Part shown: piece after piece, positions 1 to 5,820 of the stretch
How positions within the stretch are numbered: position 1 is the first letter of the stretch
Layout of the letters: the number at the start of each line of letters is the position of its first letter
NCBI GenBank assembly: GCA_018110855.1
Contig: JAGBFZ010000408.1
Span: 1 to 7,010 of the forward strand
Origin: Oscillospiraceae bacterium
Lineage (GTDB): Bacteria > Bacillota > Clostridia > Oscillospirales > Ruminococcaceae
Direction: 5' to 3'
DNA length: 7,010 nt
Notes under the pieces: generated by a model
Told to the model about the DNA's origin: nothing
What the model saw: the letters and a program-made list of their open reading frames with translations, nothing else
Databases searched by the model: none
Made by a program: the position numbers and the translations under genes

Positions 1-184
1 ATCTTGAATAAACAGGATCGCCTTCCTTAGTGCCCTCCTGCTCAAGAATGTATGCCTGTCCGAAAACGTGAGCCACCGTAATAGTAAGATATACCTCCTG
101 GGGCTTTGCAAAGTTGGACTCTTTAAACAAAGACTCATATGCTGCAATCTTTTTTTCAGTATAAACGCTTGACTGGCTGCTCAT
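1..184 (-). CDS. N-terminus of an unrecognised soluble protein (runs off left edge)
   Basis: The reading frame is open from an ATG at 184 down to base 1, giving 61 whole codons. The product begins MSSQSSVYTEKKIAAYESLF and continues with a mixed polar/hydrophobic stretch containing TITVAHVFGQAYILEQEG. There is no signal peptide or membrane segment in the visible part, so a cytoplasmic protein is likely. A second in-frame ATG lies two codons upstream at 190. The GGAG element at 193-196 sits 8 bases before the 184 start but only 2 before the 190 start, so 184 is preferred. The gene has its own strong promoter and a structured leader, so it is not simply the next gene of the ABC ATPase unit. I do not recognise the family from 61 residues. 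Confidence 0.75.
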   Translation of the reverse strand, partial: MSSQSSVYTEKKIAAYESLFKESNFAKPQEVYLTITVAHVFGQAYILEQEGTKEGDPVYSR

Positions 185-202
185 GTTCATTACTCCATTC
201 TT

Positions 203-262
203 AAAAAAATAGGGACTGCAATTTTGGACGACAGAAATAGGTATCGTCTTGATGAATGCAGT
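203..262 (-). promoter_or_regulatory. Structured 5' leader with nested stems and a U7 run (possible attenuator)
   Basis: In the transcript of the left-edge gene, ACTGCA (262-257) can pair with TGCAGT (220-215). Inside it GACGA (248-244) can pair with TCGTC (231-227), giving an outer 6-bp and an inner 5-bp stem separated by an internal loop. The outer stem is followed by CCC, TA and a run of seven U (209-203), and the ribosome binding site comes only a few bases later. A hairpin plus U-run between promoter and start codon is the shape of a transcription attenuator. However, the stems are short, three C residues separate stem from U-run, and I recognise no known riboswitch class. Confidence 0.35.
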
Positions 263-274
263 ATTATTAATTAT

Positions 275-303
275 ATTATAACATGAATTTTCCATGCTGT
301 CAA
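275..303 (-). promoter_or_regulatory. Full-consensus SigA promoter of the left-edge gene
   Basis: On the minus strand a perfect -35 TTGACA (303-298) is followed by exactly 17 bases and a perfect -10 TATAAT (280-275). A TG one base upstream of the -10 makes it an extended -10 as well. Transcription would start near 268, leaving a leader of roughly 80-90 bases before the start codon at 184. Both hexamers match consensus at all six positions, so strong basal expression is expected. Confidence 0.9.
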
Positions 304-389
304 TTGTTTTTTAAAAATTAAATGACAAAACGGTTACAAGTTTTTGTGAAATATGCACATAACTTTCTTTGGATTATCTATAATTAACA

Positions 390-408
390 ATATAATTTAC
401 AATTATAT
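390..408 (-). repeat. AT-only 8-bp perfect inverted repeat at the ABC ATPase stop codon
   Basis: ATATAATT (390-397) and AATTATAT (401-408) are exact reverse complements around a 3-base spacer, and the stop codon of the ATPase gene lies inside the dyad. It could form a weak 3'-end hairpin, but there are no G-C pairs and no clear U-run follows, so it is not a convincing terminator. No better terminator is visible between here and the promoter at 275-303. The 185-402 stretch otherwise holds only the leader and promoter of the left-edge gene. Confidence 0.5.
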
Positions 409-1074
409 GAGCTTTCCATCCTTAATGGTGATGATCCTGTCAGCTTCAGCGGCAATAGAGCTGTCATGGGTGATAAGGATAAGGGTCTGATCGTATTTTT
501 TTATTGTGGTTTTAAGGAGAGACAATATCTCCTTTCCCGAAGCAGAATCGAGATTTCCTGTAGGCTCGTCCGCAAGAATGATCGAAGGCTTGGTTATCAA
601 TGCTCTTGCAATTGCGACACGCTGCTGCTGTCCGCCGGAGAGCTGATGGGGATAATGATTCAGCCTGTCAGAAATGCCCATTGTTTCGGCAATTTCATTT
701 AAATAATCGTTATCGGGAGTCCTGCCGTCAAGAGACAGAGGAACTATGATGTTTTCCTTTGCAGTCATAACTGGAAGGAGATTGAAAAACTGGAATACAA
801 AGCCAACCTTTCTGCGTCGGTACTCTGCAAGAGCCTCGCCCTTCAGTGCGAAAACGTCCTCTCCGTCCACAGTGAGACTGCCCGAGGTGGGGGAGTCCAT
901 TGCTCCTAAAATATGAAGCAGGGTCGATTTACCGCTTCCGCTCTGTCCCACAATAGCGACAAACTCTCCCTTTTTCACTTCAAGGCTAACGTTGTTCAGA
1001 GCGTTGACCGCAGTCTCGCCGCTGCCGTAGACCTTAACAATATTTTCAGATTTAAGAATTATCTCATCAGCCAT
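403..1074 (-). CDS. ABC transporter ATP-binding protein, MacB/LolD type
   Basis: This 223-residue cytoplasmic ATPase would power a membrane transporter or a mechanotransmission-type permease by ATP hydrolysis. All nucleotide-binding motifs are intact: Walker [10 protein letters not shown] (residues 43-51), Q-loop Gln in VFQFFNLLP (95), signature LSGGQ (145-149), Walker B IILADE (165-170), D-loop NLDS, and the switch His in ITHD (203). The length and the FQFFNLLP and ADEPTGNLD blocks match the MacB/LolD/BceA/FtsE group, which works with FtsX-like permeases. The frame also has an ATG at 1092, but AAGGAG (1083-1088) lies inside that extension and is spaced 8 bases from the ATG at 1074, so MADEIILK is the true start. 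No permease gene is adjacent: the upstream and downstream genes lack membrane segments in what can be seen. The substrate is unknown. Confidence 0.92.
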   Translation of the reverse strand: MADEIILKSENIVKVYGSGETAVNALNNVSLEVKKGEFVAIVGQSGSGKSTLLHILGAMDSPTSGSLTVDGEDVFALKGEALAEYRRRKVGFVFQFFNLLPVMTAKENIIVPLSLDGRTPDNDYLNEIAETMGISDRLNHYPHQLSGGQQQRVAIARALITKPSIILADEPTGNLDSASGKEILSLLKTTIKKYDQTLILITHDSSIAAEADRIITIKDGKLI

Positions 1075-1104
1075 TATTAACACTCCTTGCATGTGATTTC
1101 TTCC

Positions 1105-1129
1105 TTAGATATTATAACATAATATCTAA
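1105..1129. promoter_or_regulatory. Perfect 11-bp inverted repeat over the ABC ATPase -10 (candidate operator)
   Basis: TTAGATATTAT (1105-1115) and ATAATATCTAA (1119-1129) are exact reverse complements separated by 3 bases. The dyad completely covers the -10 hexamer and reaches into the promoter spacer, the position from which a dimeric repressor (for example of the TetR, MarR or GntR type) would block RNA polymerase. As RNA it would start at or before the transcription start, so a DNA operator is more plausible than a terminator. The regulator is not identifiable from the window. Confidence 0.65.
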
Positions 1130-1139
1130 CAAATTGCAA
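1111..1139 (-). promoter_or_regulatory. SigA promoter of the ABC ATPase gene
   Basis: On the minus strand, -35 TTGCAA (1139-1134), a 17-base spacer, and a perfect -10 TATAAT (1116-1111) preceded by TG in the extended -10 position. The predicted transcript starts near 1104, about 30 bases before the start codon. This promoter lies downstream of the terminator of the 454-residue protein gene, so the ATPase is transcribed on its own. Confidence 0.85.
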
Positions 1140-1173
1140 TAGCGGGTTAATAAAAATCACAGAATAACATTTT

Positions 1174-1220
1174 CCAAAAAATAAATATGGCAGTTCATAA
1201 GGCTCTGAACCGCCATATTT
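1174..1220 (-). terminator. Intrinsic terminator of the 454-residue protein gene
   Basis: Bases 1183-1197 pair with 1206-1220, giving a 15-bp stem with a single G-U wobble and an 8-base loop. In the minus-strand RNA the stem is followed by UUAUUUUUU, which fits a strong rho-independent terminator. It starts about 10 bases after the stop codon at 1230. On the plus strand the hairpin is followed by no comparable T-run. Confidence 0.88.
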
Positions 1221-1229
1221 TGAGAATAT

Positions 1230-2594
1230 TTATGCTTTTTTTACATTTCCATCCATGGAACACATATGGCTTAATTCGCACAGGGATCTATACAGCTTTT
1301 TATCCGAGGCATAGCAAACTGCTTCGGAAAGATTATCCGAATTGATCAGTCCCTTTGATATCATCAGCTTTGTAAGAGGTTTGCTGTCAAAATTCAGAAA
1401 ATGCCTTATCATTTCGCACAATGAGGTGATATGAGGAACATTTATCACTTTCTTTAAAAATTTCTTGGAATCGGAAAGGTCTATAACGATATTCGGGAGC
1501 GAATATGGGTAGAATGATACATATTCGCTGTCCGATTCAGGCTCATCTTCAAATGACATTTCCGACAGATCGTAGGATATGCTGCTGCCGCTCAGGAAAT
1601 TTTCCGCTTGATAAAGGGCATTCAGATCGGAAGAACTGAATATTCTTACCGTAACATTCGGGGCTATGATCTTATTTATAACGTTTTCTGTAAGATAGTT
1701 CTTGATTTCATCAATATTCATCGTGTACAGATTAGATAATCTTATTGTGGTTATGGGAGAACATTCATCAAAATAACGTCTGAAGGTCTTTTCATCAGAT
1801 GAGCAATAAATTTCATAAAGGACTTTGATTATAAGCTCTTCATCGTAAACAGAATTCTTTGATCTGAGAAATTCATCAAATCGGGGAGGCTCTTCTCTGT
1901 CCTCAAAGCCGAAGCACTTATATTTATTCTTAATAATATACTCCAGCATTTCCGGACATGAAGCAATATTCGGGATGAGCTCAATAGGGATCTTCGTTGC
2001 CTGACCAAATAAGAACTCAGCAAATTCATCACTGTAAATGTACTTTGCAAATCCGATAATATTAAAAAGTATCATATAACTGTCTGCTCCGAAAGTATGG
2101 ATCGGGGTTTTATAATCATCAAGGAGCATATTCACCAGTCTGCCGGCAATATCCTTTTTTCCAAACAAAAACAGGATATAGAACGGATTTTCAAAGATAA
2201 CACTGCAGTTCAGCAGCTTATTAAGAATTTTTTTGTCCAGAAGCCGCTTAGTCATTTCATCGTTGCTGCGGATACAGCTTATCGTCAGAAGCTCCGCTTT
2301 TAAGATGCAGGATTTATCCGTAAGAGGAATATCTTCAATACTATCAAATAATATATCAAACTTACGAATATCATTTTTTTCAGTAAGTATCAGCTGAAGC
2401 AGTCTCAGTATGATCGAATAATAAAAATTTATATTTGTTGAGAAAGGTGAACTGAACAGATCTCGGTCCTCATCTTCTATCCTGAGAATAATTTCACTCA
2501 GGATATTTTTAAAATCCTCATCGCTTCCGCTTACTGCCGCCCTGAGAGCTTTATCGCATATAAGCATACACTCACACTTTTCTTTGTCTATCAT
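1230..2594 (-). CDS. Unrecognised 454-residue helical protein, possibly with a C-terminal ankyrin-like repeat
   Basis: This is a complete frame with AAGGAG 8 bases before the ATG. The product is not recognised. It has no signal peptide and no clear transmembrane helix, and it looks like a string of amphipathic helices, suggesting a cytoplasmic helical-repeat scaffold. Residues 406-441 (KPLTKLMISKGLINSDNLSE and what follows) read like one ankyrin-type helix pair: a hydrophobic helix, a KG turn, then a second helix ending in a Leu-rich face. Residues 344-357 form an acidic, Ser-rich linker. About 14 Cys residues are scattered without a metal-binding spacing, apart from CEC near the N-terminus. 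The gene is more AT-rich than its neighbours (16 G/C in the 60 bases 2341-2400, against 34 in 5101-5160), which may mark acquisition or weak constraint. It has its own promoter and terminator, so context gives no function. Confidence 0.85.
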   Translation of the reverse strand: MIDKEKCECMLICDKALRAAVSGSDEDFKNILSEIILRIEDEDRDLFSSPFSTNINFYYSIILRLLQLILTEKNDIRKFDILFDSIEDIPLTDKSCILKAELLTISCIRSNDEMTKRLLDKKILNKLLNCSVIFENPFYILFLFGKKDIAGRLVNMLLDDYKTPIHTFGADSYMILFNIIGFAKYIYSDEFAEFLFGQATKIPIELIPNIASCPEMLEYIIKNKYKCFGFEDREEPPRFDEFLRSKNSVYDEELIIKVLYEIYCSSDEKTFRRYFDECSPITTIRLSNLYTMNIDEIKNYLTENVINKIIAPNVTVRIFSSSDLNALYQAENFLSGSSISYDLSEMSFEDEPESDSEYVSFYPYSLPNIVIDLSDSKKFLKKVINVPHITSLCEMIRHFLNFDSKPLTKLMISKGLINSDNLSEAVCYASDKKLYRSLCELSHMCSMDGNVKKA

Positions 2595-2616
2595 ATGATC
2601 CTCTCCTTTGATAATT

Positions 2617-2650
2617 ATTTTAGCATATCGTCAGAAGAGATTTTCTGCAA
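2617..2650 (-). promoter_or_regulatory. Probable promoter of the 454-residue protein gene
   Basis: Two overlapping readings exist on the minus strand. One is an extended -10 TGCTAAAAT, with TAAAAT at 2622-2617, which lacks a good -35. The other is TTGCAG (2650-2645), a 17-base spacer, and TATGCT (2627-2622). Either places the start roughly 15-25 bases before the start codon, so the leader is short. The region sits between the LysR-gene terminator and this gene, where a promoter is expected. Confidence 0.45.
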
Positions 2651-2658
2651 TTATGAAT

Positions 2659-2690
2659 AAAAAAGCAGCTGCGGAAAAATCCGAAGCTGC
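2659..2690 (-). terminator. Intrinsic terminator of the LysR-type gene
   Basis: GCAGCT (2665-2670) pairs with AGCTGC (2685-2690), and CGGA with TCCG inside it after one G-A mismatch, closing on an AAAA tract (UUUU in the minus-strand RNA). The minus-strand RNA continues with six U residues (2664-2659). It lies 11 bases after the LysR stop codon. In the plus direction a run of five T also follows, but no plus-strand gene ends here. Confidence 0.88.
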
Positions 2691-2701
2691 ATTTTTGGGG
2701 T

Positions 2702-3574
2702 TCATCCCTTCAGCTTATCAAAAAAATCTGTGAGAAAATCAAAATACCAAACCGCCTCCTTATGCTCCGCCGAGTCACCGTGTAGACGGATTATAATATC
2801 CCTGCGGCACCGGGGGTCGGATATGGGAATAAGCGCCATTGACCCTTCATCAGGCTTCTCCCATGTATAATGCGGCCAGAAGCCCACGCCGATATTTGCA
2901 CCGATAAGGTTTTTTACCGCAGAAGTACTGTCGCTTTCAAAGATCACATTGGGCTTGAAGCCTGCATTCATACAAAATTTGTCACAGATGGAGCGAAGTC
3001 CCTTTGAGCCTGCAAGGGCAATAAATTTCTTGTCTGCCATTTCCCTGAGTGAAATACTTTCATATTTTGCATAGGTCGAATTTTTCGGAACTGCGAGAAA
3101 TATTTCCTCGGAAAATATGTAATATCTGTCCCGCACGCTCTGAGGCTGACGAAATGCTTCGCAGGTGAAAACGGTGATATCCGAATTTTCCGCCTCGTTA
3201 TGCTGGAGTATCTGAAATCTGACGTCCTCATGCTGTCTCTGATATGCGATGATAGCGTCGGTAAGAAGATTTGAGGCGGCAAGCACATTTATACGCAGCA
3301 GCTTTTCTCTTTCCCCCGAAAGTTCTTTAAGCTCCTCGGGTATCTCATTCAATGCTTTCATAACAGGCTCCAGCTTGTTCCGAAGATATTTCCCGTATTC
3401 CGTAAGGACGATATTTCTTCCGCTTGTCATAAAGAGCTTCACTCCCAGCTCATTTTCCAGACGGCGGATAGTCTGAGTCAGAGAGGGCTGTGCTATGCGC
3501 AGCTGCTCGGCGGTTCTGGTAACATGCTGGGAATCGGCAAGTGCGCAGAAGTATTTAAGCTGCAATATCTCCAT
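2702..3574 (-). CDS. LysR-type transcriptional regulator
   Basis: The 290-residue product has the usual LysR length and layout. Residues 1-60 form the winged helix-turn-helix (LKYFCALADSQHVTRTAEQL, then IAQPSLTQTIRRLENELG and KLFMTSGRNIVLTEYG). A linker helix runs to about residue 88, followed by a periplasmic-binding-protein-like effector domain from about residue 91 (LLRINVLAASNLLTDAI) to the end. These regulators act as cytoplasmic tetramers that sense a small molecule, and they often control the divergent neighbour as well as themselves. The start is supported by AAAGGAA 9 bases upstream. The divergent gene encodes a SemiSWEET-like membrane protein, so that gene is the natural target candidate; this is inferred from position only. 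The ligand cannot be named. The gene has its own terminator. Confidence 0.95.
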   Translation of the reverse strand: MEILQLKYFCALADSQHVTRTAEQLRIAQPSLTQTIRRLENELGVKLFMTSGRNIVLTEYGKYLRNKLEPVMKALNEIPEELKELSGEREKLLRINVLAASNLLTDAIIAYQRQHEDVRFQILQHNEAENSDITVFTCEAFRQPQSVRDRYYIFSEEIFLAVPKNSTYAKYESISLREMADKKFIALAGSKGLRSICDKFCMNAGFKPNVIFESDSTSAVKNLIGANIGVGFWPHYTWEKPDEGSMALIPISDPRCRRDIIIRLHGDSAEHKEAVWYFDFLTDFFDKLKG

Positions 3575-3650
3575 GTCAGGTAGTTCCTTTCAGATCTTTT
3601 GTGAATTTTTATATTTTTTGGATTTGTTGCATTTCGACAATTGTAATCCT

Positions 3651-3683
3651 ATATTCCAATAAAAACTATTGATTATTGAATAT
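3651..3683. repeat. Near-perfect inverted repeat in the LysR/SemiSWEET-like intergenic region
   Basis: ATATTCCAATA (3651-3661) and TATTGAATAT (3674-3683) are reverse complements except for one extra C in the left arm, with 12 bases between the arms. It lies in the leader of the predicted LysR transcript, and over 100 bases upstream of the divergent promoter. A LysR binding site is possible but unproven. Confidence 0.4.
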
Positions 3684-3687
3684 CTAT

Positions 3688-3706
3688 ATTTTATAACCTA
3701 TAAAAT
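3688..3706. promoter_or_regulatory. 8-bp perfect inverted repeat over the predicted LysR-gene -10
   Basis: ATTTTATA (3688-3695) and TATAAAAT (3699-3706) are exact reverse complements with a 3-base spacer. The dyad contains the predicted -10 of the LysR promoter, which would suit autorepression, the usual behaviour of LysR regulators. Because it is entirely AT outside the spacer, chance is a serious alternative. Confidence 0.45.
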
Positions 3707-3718
3707 TGAAGAGATCAA
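3690..3718 (-). promoter_or_regulatory. Probable promoter of the LysR-type gene
   Basis: On the minus strand, -35 TTGATC (3718-3713), 17 bases, -10 TATAAA (3695-3690). The predicted start is near 3683, giving a leader of about 105-110 bases before the ATG at 3574. I saw no better pair closer to the gene, but the very AT-rich sequence offers other -10-like hexamers. Confidence 0.5.
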
Positions 3719-3772
3719 AATATAAAAAATGTGGAAAAACACCATATGCATAGATTTAAAACTATGATTCCC

Positions 3773-3786
3773 TATATAATTATATA
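3773..3786. repeat. 14-bp AT palindrome abutting the SemiSWEET-like gene promoter
   Basis: TATATAATTATATA is a perfect palindrome ending one base before the -35 hexamer of the plus-strand promoter. This is where an activator would sit, but alternating A/T sequence makes short palindromes by chance easily. Confidence 0.35.
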
Positions 3787-3787
3787 T

Positions 3788-3816
3788 TAGACATTCTTGA
3801 TTGTCAAGAGTATAAT
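3788..3816 (+). promoter_or_regulatory. SigA promoter of the SemiSWEET-like gene
   Basis: -35 TAGACA (3788-3793, five of six consensus bases), a 17-base spacer, and a perfect -10 TATAAT (3811-3816). The predicted transcript starts near 3823, about 31 bases before the ATG at 3854. This also argues against the in-frame ATG at 3797, which lies inside the promoter. Confidence 0.8.
3795..3809. promoter_or_regulatory. Perfect 6-bp dyad between -35 and -10 of the SemiSWEET-like gene
   Basis: TCTTGA (3795-3800) and TCAAGA (3804-3809) flank a TTG spacer, forming an exact inverted repeat wholly within the promoter spacer. A protein bound here would exclude RNA polymerase. Which regulator binds, if any, is unknown; the adjacent LysR protein is a candidate, although LysR activators usually bind further upstream. 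Confidence 0.5.
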
Positions 3817-3853
3817 GATAATAAAGTTAAAAATCAAATGGAGGAAAGATCTT

Positions 3854-4168
3854 ATGTGTTCTGTTCTTGAAACAATTATGCTGGTATGCTTCGGATTTTC
3901 ATGGCCCTTGAATGTGATAAAGGCTGTCAAGGCACGTTCCGCAAGAAATATGAGCCTGCCCTTTATTATGCTCATCATCACAGGATATATTGCAGGAATA
4001 ACGGCAAAGCTCATGTCTCATCAGGTTAATTATGTCCTTGCGGCGTATTTCCTGAATCTTGCCATTGTGCTTGTAAATCTCGGAGTTTATTTCAGAAACA
4101 AGCGTCTTGACAGCGAGAGCGAAAACAGTCATATCTGTTTTACAAGCACAGCTGTTGCAGAAAAGTAA
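3854..4168 (+). CDS. Small three-helix membrane protein, SemiSWEET/PQ-loop-like
   Basis: The 104-residue product has three predicted membrane helices, at about residues 5-24, 33-53 and 59-81, and a short polar tail. That is the size and topology of one SemiSWEET unit, a protein that dimerises to carry sugars or other small solutes across the cytoplasmic membrane. The segment SWPLNVIKAVKARSARNMSLP, read as SWPL near residue 16 and then K-x(3)-S and MSLPF near 33-37, resembles the end of helix 1, the basic loop and the start of helix 2 of that family. The PQ pair is PL here, so the match is degenerate. The start is set by GGAGG 9 bases before the ATG; an upstream in-frame ATG falls in the promoter. 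The gene is divergent from the LysR regulator, and its stop lies 3 bases from the stop of the converging penicillin-binding-protein gene. Substrate unknown. Confidence 0.8.
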   Translation: MCSVLETIMLVCFGFSWPLNVIKAVKARSARNMSLPFIMLIITGYIAGITAKLMSHQVNYVLAAYFLNLAIVLVNLGVYFRNKRLDSESENSHICFTSTAVAEK

Positions 4169-4171
4169 CGC

Positions 4172-5770
4172 TTATCCATATCTGTTCATCTTTACAGAAT
4201 CTGCTATCTCTTTGAAAACAGGCCCGCAGGTGATATTTCCCGAAATACCCTCCTCGATCATTACCGTGACAGCATACTGAGGATCGTCGGCAGGGAAAAA
4301 TCCCGTAAACCAGCAGTTCAGCTTTTCGTTGCCGTTTTCATCGTAGGTCCAAGTCTGAGCTGTGGAGGTCTTTCCGCCTCCTGTGGTAAATTCGGGAACA
4401 GCCGCAGAATTTGCCTTGTACATGGTGGATATCATAAAGCTTTTCAGCTTTTCTGCGACTGAGCTGTCCATTACTCGGATGAAATTAACATTACCCGAGG
4501 ATACCGCACGGTCTGCGCTCAGGTCTGTTACTCCGTTTATCAGCACAGGAGATGGACATACGCCGTCCCCCGCAATTGCAGCAGTGAGCATGGTTATCTG
4601 AAGCGGCGTAGCGGTGAGTTTACCCTGACCGAAGGAAAAATTTCCCTTTTCCTCGGGAACCAGCAGGTCGTTAATGCTTGGAAGATTTCCTTTTGCCGAA
4701 GTTATTCCCGGTGCAAAATATTTTCCCTCTCCAAAGCCGAGCCTTGCGGCAAAATCATGAAAGAACTCTGCCGGAAGCTCCTGTCCCAGACTGATAAAAT
4801 AGGGGTTGCAGGATTCAACCATAGCAGTTCTCATATCCATTCTCCCGTGTCCGCCGAAACGGTGGCAGCCGAATTCGTCCTGTCTGATGGTTATGCTTCC
4901 TGTGCAGTCATAGGCATACTCCTCGGATATTCCGTATTCGAGAGCCGCTCCTGCAGTAACCAGCTTAAAGATCGAACCAACGCTGTATGCGGAGAATGCA
5001 CGATTAATAAAAGGAGAATCCTCAGAGGAAAGGCTGTTTTCGGGGTGTGAAGGATCGAAGGAGGGCTTGCTTACCACGGCGCAAAGCTCTCCCGTAGTAA
5101 TATCCATGACTACTGCTGCTCCCTTCTTTACGTCCTTCATTGCCGCTTCCGCCGCCCGCTGAACAGAATAGTCAATAGAGGTGCATACACCTGTTTTAAA
5201 GCTCGATACCCACTTCATTCCCACTCCGCTTCCCTCAAGAAGATCTCCTCGTGCATCTGAGCTGTAGCTCAGGGTAACAGAGCTTTTCGGTTCCCGAAGG
5301 ACCGAGTCATATGCCATTTCAAGACCGCATACACCATGTCCGTCGCTTGTATATCCGATAATGTGAGCGCAGAGGCAGTCACTTCCGTAACGCTCAGCAA
5401 CAGGTATCACAGCCGCACATTCAAGCTCGGGAGTATCCACTCCGCAGAGAAACAGGGCGTCCCCATCAATGCAGGCTTCATATTTTTCCCTGTCGGTTAT
5501 ATGCTCCTCAAGCTCATCTCTGTCTGCATTATCGGGATCTATCACAGCAAGATAGCTTTCACTTCTGTTTACAAGCCGTCTGCCGTTTCGGTCATATATC
5601 TCACCGTAGGAGCTTATTACCGTCACTTCCCGAGGCAGAGACATATCATATTTCAGAAATTTGTCGCTGTTTAAATTTATCACAAGAAGCCGCCACAGCA
5701 GAAATATTCCGAGAAGAGCCGTAAAGCCCGCAGCGATCAGAAGTCTAACATTGGTATTATCCAGATACAT
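4172..5770 (-). CDS. Class B penicillin-binding protein (peptidoglycan D,D-transpeptidase)
   Basis: This membrane-anchored enzyme cross-links peptidoglycan stem peptides outside the cytoplasmic membrane. The 532-residue product has a short cytoplasmic N-terminus and one membrane helix at about residues 9-31. It then has the class B pedestal motif GEIYDRNG (56-63), a short pedestal (GLEMAYDSVLR, SIDYSVQRAAEAAM), and a transpeptidase domain with S-I-F-K (nucleophile Ser266), S-C-N (320-322) and K-T-S (467-469), then GFFPADDPQYAV. There is no PASTA domain, and the length fits the shorter PbpA/FtsI-like proteins. KTS replaces the usual KTG, and Val replaces the usual Pro two residues before the nucleophile Ser. 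The start is uncertain: ATGs at 5788 and 5782 have no ribosome binding site and overlap a -10-like TATAAT, while 5770 has GAAGAGG, closely spaced. No ftsW/rodA partner adjoins. Confidence 0.9.
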   Translation of the reverse strand: MYLDNTNVRLLIAAGFTALLGIFLLWRLLVINLNSDKFLKYDMSLPREVTVISSYGEIYDRNGRRLVNRSESYLAVIDPDNADRDELEEHITDREKYEACIDGDALFLCGVDTPELECAAVIPVAERYGSDCLCAHIIGYTSDGHGVCGLEMAYDSVLREPKSSVTLSYSSDARGDLLEGSGVGMKWVSSFKTGVCTSIDYSVQRAAEAAMKDVKKGAAVVMDITTGELCAVVSKPSFDPSHPENSLSSEDSPFINRAFSAYSVGSIFKLVTAGAALEYGISEEYAYDCTGSITIRQDEFGCHRFGGHGRMDMRTAMVESCNPYFISLGQELPAEFFHDFAARLGFGEGKYFAPGITSAKGNLPSINDLLVPEEKGNFSFGQGKLTATPLQITMLTAAIAGDGVCPSPVLINGVTDLSADRAVSSGNVNFIRVMDSSVAEKLKSFMISTMYKANSAAVPEFTTGGGKTSTAQTWTYDENGNEKLNCWFTGFFPADDPQYAVTVMIEEGISGNITCGPVFKEIADSVKMNRYG

Positions 5771-5786
5771 CGCCCTCTTCATTAAC

Positions 5787-5815
5787 ATTATAATATAAAA
5801 TGATTATTGACCGAA
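5787..5815 (-). promoter_or_regulatory. Possible promoter of the penicillin-binding-protein gene
   Basis: A perfect -10 TATAAT occurs on the minus strand at 5792-5787. The -35 at the 17-base position, TTCGGT (5815-5810), is poor. If it is used, transcription would begin near 5780, excluding the ATGs at 5788 and 5782 and supporting the start at 5770. Confidence 0.35.
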
Positions 5816-5820
5816 GGCGC

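Noticed and set aside
313..340. Hairpin in the minus-strand RNA (ACAAAA with TTTTGT) as terminator of the ABC ATPase gene
   Set aside because: The stem is only about 6 bp, nearly all A-U, with an 11-base loop, and the following T-rich stretch is interrupted; it is too weak to call.
403..1092. Longer start for the ABC ATPase at base 1092
   Set aside because: The extra codons contain the AAGGAG ribosome binding site itself, which is ideally spaced for the ATG at 1074.
3797..3853. 19-codon N-terminal extension of the SemiSWEET-like protein
   Set aside because: It would start inside the promoter (between -35 and -10), and a good GGAGG precedes the ATG at 3854.
4757..5050. Plus-strand open frames inside the PBP gene
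   Set aside because: They lie wholly opposite conserved transpeptidase coding sequence, have no good ribosome binding site or promoter, and show no protein-like motifs.
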